A stretch of DNA of 64,000 bases. Origin: Paramacrobiotus metropolitanus. Lineage: Eukaryota; Tardigrada; Eutardigrada; Parachela; Macrobiotidae. Numbering within the stretch: the first letter of the stretch is position 1; each line of letters starts with the position of its first letter. Of the stretch, positions 55,913 through 64,000 are shown piece by piece. The translations under genes were made by a program, and so were the position numbers. The stretch spans positions 4,154,001 to 4,218,000 of the forward strand of contig NW_026570221.1 in NCBI RefSeq assembly GCF_019649055.1, in the 5' to 3' direction. Under the pieces are notes generated by a model, which worked only from the letters and a program-made list of their open reading frames with translations, was not told the origin of the DNA and searched no databases.

Positions 55913-58783
55913 TCGCTACGTCGTACTGCTTATACCTCGTTACCGGTCTGTTTCGTTTCTGACAGCTTTTCAGCTTTCACCTTTTTACAAAAATATTAAA
56001 GCAGTTGATTACTGCAAAAAGATGTAAACAATTAGTGCGCACATCGCACATCTCTTGAACGTAGCACACAATTACTGCATGCCTTTTTTATTCAAATTAA
56101 CCGATTATACTCGTAATAGCGTGTGTAGACACGGAAGCGCAAAGGCGACGGCAACATTACCGCAGAACACACTTCAAAACAAATTACAACCAAAAGACTG
56201 AACAGCACGTCGGCAGTGACATTTAATGCGGCGCCGTTCGCTTTGTACGCATTTTTGAGCATATGCGCGCTGCGCTCGACATGGAATGAACTGGTTGGTT
56301 AAACTATGCGCTCTGTAATTTTGACTTTCCTAAGGATTAAGATGACACCGCTAACGTTTTCGAAAGTATCCGCTTGTCTGTACGGGTGTTCTGTTGCAGT
56401 CAGTGCCACTCTGATCCCACGCCTTCTCATTGGTGGGAACACCGTTCCGCTGCCACGCTCGGTCACGGTCATGTATGCCGCTCTTCCCGTCCGCAGCATC
56501 CCCGTCGTCAGCCGTCGGCCGGATTTCATACCGAAGCTGGCCGAACCCGGTTTCTGCGCCAATCAGGACCAGCTAGAGACACGAGTGCAACGCTTTAGAT
56601 CAGTGGTTCTCCCAATGTCTGAATTTTACAGGAAGCTTCTGCTGCTGCAGTAGGTTGGGTAAACGTTTAAGAATTACCGTGAATCTTCACGATGACATAG
56701 ACATTGCTAAGTTTTCCAATTATTTATTTGTTTGCAGTTTTTTATAGTTGTCTGTGTATTTTATTATTTTATTATTGTAAATTTGATTATTATTTTTTCC
56801 TTTATTACTTTTTCTTTTCTGATTGCTCTCCTTTTGTGTCGCTTTTTTGTGGTATTTATGATTTATTGTTTATTTTCAAAATGAAACTTTTTTTGAAATG
56901 ATAAAGTTAGCCGTTTAATATTTCATTTTTTTATTTATTGGGATGTTTTTGTAAGCGTAGTCACTAATTTTACTTATATGTACACAAATGTTTGCTCTCC
57001 GTTAAAGTATATTTGATTAAGTCAGTTGTTATTAACTGCATAGCGTCAAAAGCATTATTAATTAACTTGTTTTGTTTAGAATCGTTAGCTCAAGGCAACA
57101 CTTTGATGAGCACTACCGTTCCGTCAACATAAACGGCCAAGCCAATAAGGAGCGCGACGGTCGTGCAACGCTCGCCGTCACCAATCCGATGCGAGCATAA
57201 GCGGCGACACCCGTGAAAAATAAAGCCATCGTTGCTGTTCTGCTGCCGGTAACCGGTACTGCGGTCAATAGCATGGCGACATCGAGGAAGCGAACGCCAT
57301 TGCTGGTCACGCGGTCCACGCCCAAAGTTAAGCCGGCGGTGACGCGGTCCATGTGCGTTTTTCGGAACGTGTGCTGCGTGTGCTGTCAAAGTGATTATAA
57401 ACAGTCGGCCACAAGAAACAGTCTACTCGACGATCTCATGCAGACAGTTGCTCAGAACGTTTGGTCACGTTTACGGAGGCTAAATACCTCTGCCGGGATT
57501 TCTGAAGCAGAACATCGATGTATTGCACAAATAATGGGATTAGCGATCAGCCGGTTAATCCGTTTTCGAGCAAATACGGTGGAGTTAATGAATACAATAT
57601 GTCGTGGCATGCACGTACGACCTGTGGGACGCTGGGGACCATATTAAGAAGTCGATCCTGATTTTTCGAGTAACCACGGTAGTCATCTGTAGACAGGTAA
57701 AACCATGTGTTCAAGCTTGTCCCGTAATTTCCATCACAATAACACAGCGTTAAATAAAAATTCACGGGTAACGCCAAACTGCATATTACGGCGCGCCACG
57801 TCACACTATTTATATACGTTTTACATACATTTAACATGGCTCAGGCATCCCAAACATCTAAAATATTAGCTAGCGATATCATTATATAAAAAATAAAATA
57901 ATAACTTTACTCCTTTATAAGCGTTTGAAATCTTCAGACTAGTGAATTTGCCATTGTGACCCTATGACAGGCGTAGTGCAGTAGCAATCGTTAATAGCGC
58001 AGTTTCGCGCTAAAAACGTGCTATCTGCACCTTTACGATGGAAATTACGGGACAAGCTTGTGCCACAACGCCGTATAGAGTGTAGGTTTACGCTTTTGTA
58101 ATCACTGTGACTTCTTAGATTTGTTTAGCTTTTTAGAGTATGTGTGTACAAGCTGTAAGCAGGTGTACAGTTTTGTCCGTAAATTCTAGCACATTAAGAC
58201 AGCAGCAAATACAAATTCCCGGGTTACGTCAAACTCTATACTACGGCGCGCCACGCCAAAAATTTGCGCTCTACATGCACATGACATGGCTAATGTATGC
58301 AACTTATTGTTATAAGTTAAAAACTATCTATATAATTCATAAAATATATTAGGTTTTTTCCATTGTATATGTATTTATTAAAATCTTCACAGCAGAGAGC
58401 AGCAGGGAGCAGCAGGGAGCTTGTCGTTGTAGTAAACGAAGTGTTGTGGTATTAGTGCAAAGCGCAACTTCCGCGTAAAATACTGTACGATGAAAATTAG
58501 GGGACAAGCTTGTGCACCGTTCGGCGTTTGACGTCGACATGTGTACGAGGCAAGCGGCAACTCTTTCCCATCGCTTTAATAAATTACCTCACTTTCCCTG
58601 CTGCATTTTACCCGTATGCAGGCGCTCACGTGATACTTGATTTCAGCCGTTTCACGTCTAAACCGGTTTGCAGCTATAGTTGATTGCGCAACTGAAATAA
58701 ACAAGCACCGAGTTCCGATACTTTCTTACTTGCAGTTACAGAATTGTCGAGAAATCTATGGTTTCACCGCGCAGCGAGTGAAA
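55913..58783. other. Intergenic with weak open frames
   Basis: 56306-56653 and 57213-57647 on the plus strand are the longest frames; only the second is listed as a candidate. 56700-56900 is strongly T-rich. 57690-57790 and 58180-58260 share a GGCGCGCCACG-containing segment in direct orientation (CGGGTAACGCCAAACT and CGGGTTACGTCAAACT), a short local duplication. Confidence 0.4.
57213..57647 (+). CDS. Hypothetical frame, 144 codons
   Basis: Open from ATG to TAA. The C-terminal half looks more protein-like (LLDDLMQTVAQNVWSRLRRL, AEHRCIAQIMGLAISRLIRF) than the basic N-terminal half, which is also open on the opposite strand. No domain or splice signal was recognised. It could be an internal exon with a false start. 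Confidence 0.25.
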   Translation: MKNKAIVAVLLPVTGTAVNSMATSRKRTPLLVTRSTPKVKPAVTRSMCVFRNVCCVCCQSDYKQSATRNSLLDDLMQTVAQNVWSRLRRLNTSAGISEAEHRCIAQIMGLAISRLIRFRANTVELMNTICRGMHVRPVGRWGPY

Positions 58784-59014
58784 ATGTTCAGAAGTCAGAT
58801 CATGGCATTTTTATGCTGTACTATCTTGCTCACGTGGATCTTTTGCGCAGCGGCTGCAGACCAAGAATCCACAGCTGGCAATGCGTCGCAAACCATGAGA
58901 AACTCCACGTCCGTCGGGACCATGACGCAGAACGACACCACACCGATGAAGCCGCCCATTGCACAGAACAGGATTATCATGCGACCACGGCCAGACCCTC
59001 CCAGCCACGGCTAA
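58784..59014 (+). CDS. Small secreted Thr/Pro-rich peptide
   Basis: 76 residues from ATG 58784 to TAA. The N terminus is a signal peptide (MAFLCCTILLTWIFCAAAA). The rest is a polar Ser/Thr/Asn-rich stretch with several NxS/T sequons (GNASQ, RNSTS, QNDTT), then a basic proline-rich tail (RPRPDPPSHG). I chose this ATG rather than the upstream one at 58637 because it places the hydrophobic segment at the N terminus. A TACTTGCAG acceptor lies just upstream (58736), so a 5' UTR intron is possible. No family recognised; an antimicrobial or mucin-like peptide is conceivable. Confidence 0.5.
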   Translation: MFRSQIMAFLCCTILLTWIFCAAAADQESTAGNASQTMRNSTSVGTMTQNDTTPMKPPIAQNRIIMRPRPDPPSHG

Positions 59015-59516
59015 AGGTGGAAAATTTCGGTGTAGCTAAGAAGCTTAGGCTTATTAAAACGCTGGATTTATAACAGTGAATTTTCGATGTAAAAAAACTA
59101 AAAAGACTCCTTTCATACTAAATTTGTTAACGGATGACACACGAGAATGAAATTTGTCAGAATTAAAATGCCTAAAGCGCTAGGGTAAATTGAAAATTGA
59201 AATAAAATGCCTTGATTACACTGGATGTGCGAATTCGTTGGCATTGACCGTCTATTAAAAGCTGTTACAAAATGTCTTCGAAACCGTCTTCGTTGTCTTC
59301 GAAATTTACAACTTGAGGTAGCACAAGTAGAAACCAACCTATTCGATCGAAAGCGCATTTTACAGTATAGCAAGAAATATGGTCCAGCGGCATTGTGCCA
59401 TATTTTCTTGCGCAGCCAGTGCTGACGTGCTGTACACCCACTCGCGGCTTGCTTTCACACCTATGGCACGGTTAGTACACGGTAAATTTTTAAAGACACT
59501 TTCTAACGGATGTATC
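59015..59516. other. Flank of the 96-bp minisatellite
   Basis: Nothing supportable. A plus-strand frame at 59225-59425 is short and without motif. Confidence 0.4.
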
Positions 59517-61240
59517 CATAGTATCCAACAGTATGCGTACGTATGCCACCTGTATTCCGTAAGCGACCTTTCTGTATCCCCACAGTTCACTTTAGGGCCC
59601 CGCTGTACCCGCTCCGTATCCCACAGTATGCGTACGTATGCCACCTGTATCCCGTAAGCGACCTTTCTGTATCCCGAACGTTCACTTTTTAGACCCCGCT
59701 GTACCCTCTCTGTATCCCACAGTATGTGTGCGTATGCCACCTGTATCCCGTAAGCGACTTTCTGTATCCCGACAGTTCACTTTTTAGACCCCACTGTACC
59801 CGCTCCGTATCCCACGGTATGCGTACGTATGCCACCTGTATCCGTAAGCGACCTTTCTGTATCCCGACCGTACACTTTAGTGACCCCGCTGTACCCGCTC
59901 CGTATCCCACAGTATGCGTACGTATGCCACCTGTATCCCGTAAGCGACATTTCTGTATCCCGAGCGTTCACTTTTTAGACCCCACTGTACCCTCTCTGTA
60001 TCCCACAGTATGTGTGCGTATGCCACCTGTATCCCGTAAGCGACTTTCTGTATCCCGACAGTTCACTTTTAGACCCACTGTACCGCTCCGTATCCACGGT
60101 ATGCGTACGTATGCCACCTGTATCCCGTAAGCGACTTTCTGTATCCCGACAGTTCACTTTTTAGACCCCACTGTACCCGCTCCGTATCCCACGGTATGCG
60201 TACGTATGCCACCTGTATCCCGTAAGCGACCTTTCTGTATCCCGACCGTACACTTTAGTGACCCCGCTGTACCCGCTCCGTATCCCACGGTATGCGTACG
60301 TATGGCACCTGTATCCCGTAAGCGACCTTTCTGTATCCCGAACGTTCACTTTAGTGACCCCGCTGTACCCGCTCCGTATCCCACAGTATGCGTACGTATG
60401 CCACCTGTATCCCGTAAGCGACATTTCTGTATCCCGACCGTTCACTTTTTAGACCCCACTGTACCCTCTCTGTATCCCACAGTATGTGTGCGTATGCCAC
60501 CTGTATCCCGTAAGCGACTTTCTGTATCCCGACAGTTCACTTTTTAGACCCCACTGTACCCGCTCCGTATCCCACGGTATGCGTACGTATGCCACCTGTA
60601 TCCCGTAAGCGACTTTCTGTATCCCGACAGTTCACTTTTTAGACCCCACTGTACCCGCTCCGTATCCCACGGTATGCGTACGTATGCCACCTGTATCCCG
60701 TAAGCGACCTTTCTGTATCCCGACCGTACACTTTAGTGACCCCGCTGTACCCGCTCCGTATCCCACGGTATGCGTACGTATGGCACCTGTATCCCGTAAG
60801 CGACCTTTCTGTATCCCGACCGTACACTTTAGTGACCCCGCTGTACCCGCTCCGTATCCCACAGTATGCGTACGTATGCCACCTGTATCCCGTAAGCGAC
60901 ATTTCTGTATCCCGAACGTTCACTTTTTAGACCCCGCTGTACCCTCTCTGTATCCCACAGTATGCGTGCGTATGCCACCTGTATCCCGTAAGCGACGTTA
61001 TGTATCCCTACCGTTCACTTAAAGGTCCCCGCTATACCCGCTCCGTATCCCACAGTATGCGTACGTATGCCAACTGTATCCCGACCGTTCACTTTAGAGA
61101 CCCCGCTGTACCCGCTCCGTATCCCACTGTATGCGTACGTATGCCACTTGTATCCCGTTATCGACTTTTCTGTATCCTTTCCGTGAACTTTTGGGTCCCG
61201 CTATACCCGCTCCGTATCCCACAGTGTGCATACGCATGTC
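59517..61240 (+). repeat. 96-bp minisatellite, about 18 units
   Basis: Unit begins CGTATCCCACAGTATGCGTA, continues through TGCCACCTGTATCCCGTAAG and ends near CCCCGCTGTACCCGCTC. GTATCCC recurs about three times per unit, so it likely grew from a shorter repeat. Since 96 is divisible by three, frames of 60-143 codons appear on both strands; these are not genes. Blocks at about 60160-60480 and 60640-60960 are near-identical multi-unit repeats. Edge units (59517-59615 and 61010-61240) are the most diverged. Confidence 0.95.
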
Positions 61241-64000
61241 AACTTCATCTGCAAGAGTCCTGTGGGTATACCGACCGCCAATGCCAGTGCCGCTGTTTTT
61301 TCGACACTATCTACGGTATGTCTAAGTGGGTTAGCTGCATTCTTCAAGCATCATCATCTTGTTTTTTCCGCCCGTTTGATCAACGTCAGTGTTTTGATCG
61401 TTTACTTCAAGGAGTTGTTGCTCAAAAATAATTCCAGCTACCTCTGGTTTAGGGAAGTGTTTAAAGTCAGGTTAAGCGAAGAAAAACAAAGAAGAAAAAT
61501 CCCCAAAATCGCCAATAATATACAAAAACTAACTTACACTTTACGTCAAAAATTAAAGCGACAAATGACCTGCCGGACGGTCGTACGGACAAAATAACTA
61601 TCATGAAGGAAAGTTATTTTGCAGAACAGCCAATTCTGTATGCAGTTAACTGAACAGAAAGCGTAAAAATCTGAAAAATTTGCGGTTTGCTGTTTGGAAC
61701 GTTGCAGATGTCTTCGAGTTCTTTTCTTTGTTTGTCTAACCAATGAAAGCATTAGGCAAATCAATAATACAGTAACACCAGTAGTATTTTACAGTAAAGG
61801 ATATGGCAGTACTTAATATGAGATAATATAATTATTGCCACTTCTACATCGCTCTTGCGCAAGCATGCAGAAAAATACTGTGTCCATAGGTACGCCTTGT
61901 GCGTATGCCAGCATCGACAATCTGCACTGGTTATTTGCGTACCCGCCTTTTCTTGTGCTTTCAGCAGGTCATCGAAGGACTTTAAGACCAAGTGGCATCC
62001 CGGTGATCCTGTAGCGACAGCAGCACTTCGCCTGGATATATCGGACCATGTTATTCAAAAACCTTCGCCCAAGTCGATTTTTTGTTTTAGTTTAAGCGGT
62101 GCTTTTCTACTTGTGAAGTATTGTATAAGTAATACTGTAATAGTTGATTAATACTACATACGTAATTAATGATGTCAGCAGCAACTGCGCAGCAGGTAGA
62201 ATGGCAGAAAGTACAGCAGAAAGAAGTAAGAAGTAAAACAGTAGTTGCTAGGAAAGCAACGTACACAACACTACTGTATACACAGTGTATCCGTTCAGTG
62301 ACCACTAAAAACTGGTGACAAGAAAATGTAACAAAGATCTTTATGGATGTATTATCGTTCCAGTTTGAGTCTGGCTACGTCAGGGCTTTTATTATTTCCC
62401 TGTATAACAGGGTTCGAAGATCTCGGAGATGGTTTGGTGTCTGTACAAGCAAAACAGTGACAAGGTTTAAAAGCGCTGCAACGGGCTTGTCATTAGGAGG
62501 AAATGATGTCTCTATCTATAGATTTATAAATCGCTACGCCTTTATTTCCAGAAAATTAACTCGTAATTCGAGCTTCAAGTTTTCGAAAAATTACAAATTT
62601 TAAATAATAGATTACGGCTCGCTGGTTCGCCATAAGTGGTTTTGAGAAAATTGCGAATCATCTGAGATTTACAAAAAAATTTTGAAATTTAGTACTGTGA
62701 CATTGTAGAATGTTTAAAAGTTCTGGAAGGTCAACAATAACAGCAAATTTCTATTTTATATACGTTTAAATTAAGATTACTTAGCAACATGAAGATTATA
62801 ATAATCTATGATAATTATTATTCACCGAATCTTTATCTATATATTCATACAATCTTACCATCGCAAGGCGTAATTCCGTGGGTTAGGGAAAAATCAACGC
62901 GTGGTCGGTTTAAGTCCAGCTTAGTCTTGAAATGAGTCTTACATTAAATGGTACCTTACATTTAGCATACTTAAAACGTCAACCACCGTGGGAAACGGGT
63001 GAGATTTTTATCTTAAGTTGTTTTCCTAAGACTCCGAGACGATCCAGACAAAGTATTGTTTTACTTAAGTTACTTAAGAAGCCTGACAACAACATTGCGT
63101 AGAACTCCGAAATTTAAGTAAATATGACATTTGAAGTAAGGACGATTGTAACCATGGATCTGAGACAATATGCATTAATGTAGTTTGTACTGTACGTCGA
63201 GTGTACGCTGTTTGATTTTTGCGATAGCATGACAATGAGTGAATAACTGTCCCGTGAGCGGAATCTGTAGGTGAGTAAGTGACCGAGGTACCACCACTGT
63301 CCGCAACTGCGACTACTGTCGTTAACACTACTGTCGTATCTCGTAGCAGTCCATAAATTCAAGCCTTACCTTTCCAATACACATTTGCCGAGCGCGGAGC
63401 GCGTGGCTTACCTTGTCAGTAGATTCATATATCCTTACGTCCTTATTTTTTGGAAATTATCTTCTAAATCAAGATTGATTTTTTCAATCAGTTGATGATT
63501 TTATAAAATAGAGCATCGCACAAACGTTCCTACCTTTATATTTAAAAAAATCTTAAGTTTTGGAGAAGGTCTAAAAAAATTTTTAGAAGCTGTAGTACTT
63601 AAAAGTTGTTAGTACTTAAAGGTTGTTGCTTTGGAAAATATCTCCTAATTCGAGATTCCGTTTGTGAAGCTTTTGATAGTTTTATAAAATCCAGCATCTC
63701 CCAAAGCTTCCTACCTCCTGCTTGGAAAAAATTTTGGTTCCCGGAACGTTTTCAAAAAACCCTTTTAAACTTCCCGTACTTAGCGTTTAAAGTTCATCGA
63801 AATTTCCAGTAAATTCTGGAAACGTCTCGAATGAGCAAATGCCAAATACAGGTTTCGCAACTTAGCAACCTAAACAATGGTTATTTAAAATTATCAGTTA
63901 CATCAAACCTTTAAATTTACTTTTTTAAATTCTTGAAACCTTTAAGATGTTTTTAAATGCTTTGGAATACCTCAAAATAACTGTAAATTTATCCAAAGTC
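61241..64000. other. Intergenic; no gene supported
   Basis: AT-rich. Frames at 61226-61597, 61855-62151, 62343-62603 and 63074-63362 have no recognised motifs. Minus-strand donors (CAAG before GTAAGC near 63410, and GGAAAG before GTAAGG near 63367) and a plus-strand TAG before GTGAGT near 63269 hint at exons I could not resolve. Confidence 0.4.

Noticed and set aside
59375-61431. Repetitive frames of PPVSRKRPFCIP/RDTERSLTGYR type
   Set aside because: Shadows of the 96-bp minisatellite, open on both strands.
62395-62450. GGGTTCGAAGATCTC as a possible tRNA T-arm
   Set aside because: No matching acceptor stem, D-arm or anticodon arm nearby.

Overview
This is a gene-poor, repeat-rich animal genome segment with spliced genes, fast-evolving duplicated families, TIR transposons, a LINE and minisatellites. 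My best guess is a tardigrade. The two-exon gene at 40.9-42.5 kb joins a beta-rich N-terminal module to an F-box module in the style I remember from tardigrade-expanded F-box proteins. This is recollection, not a search result. I see no bacterial operons, CRISPR array, rRNA, or any tRNA I can support.

Layout. (1) 1-4.2 kb: a minus-strand spliced gene whose last two exons (2251-1971 and 1505-1229) join in phase; weaker exon candidates extend to 3473. (2) 4.2-16.6 kb: a 12.4-kb hAT-like element with an exact 8-bp target duplication. Inside it is a foldback-like structure: two inverted arrays of a 42-bp minisatellite around a 4-kb centre. The centre holds a TTAA-flanked MITE and a dense cluster of GGTCA motifs. 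Between the foldback and the right end sit a retroelement fragment and a host-like transmembrane exon. (3) 18.6-20.0 kb: an intact two-exon multipass membrane protein gene, with a decayed copy at 24.9-25.5 kb. (4) 27.4-38.9 kb and 44.2-54.6 kb: a direct segmental duplication. Each block carries, in the same order, a secreted six-cysteine (CSalphabeta, defensin-like) peptide of family 1, relics of a plus-strand Ig-like receptor gene, and a six-cysteine peptide of family 2. A LINE (47.7-50.8 kb) split the second block after duplication. (5) 40.9-42.5 kb, between the blocks: the F-box gene. (6) 55.3-55.9 kb: a pogo/Tigger-like MITE. (7) 58.8-59.0 kb: a small secreted-peptide gene. (8) 59.5-61.2 kb: a 96-bp minisatellite.

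The most interesting biology is the defensin-like locus. Two prepropeptide families share one cysteine scaffold and were duplicated together. Of five copies only one (52676-53044, minus) is intact from start to stop; the other four are each broken by a different lesion. Next to them are decayed exons of what may be a single-pass Ig-like receptor, headed by a nearly invariant 63-bp TATA-containing module. This looks like a fast birth-and-death immune-type locus, but the immune role is inference. The second notable object is the nested hAT/foldback element.
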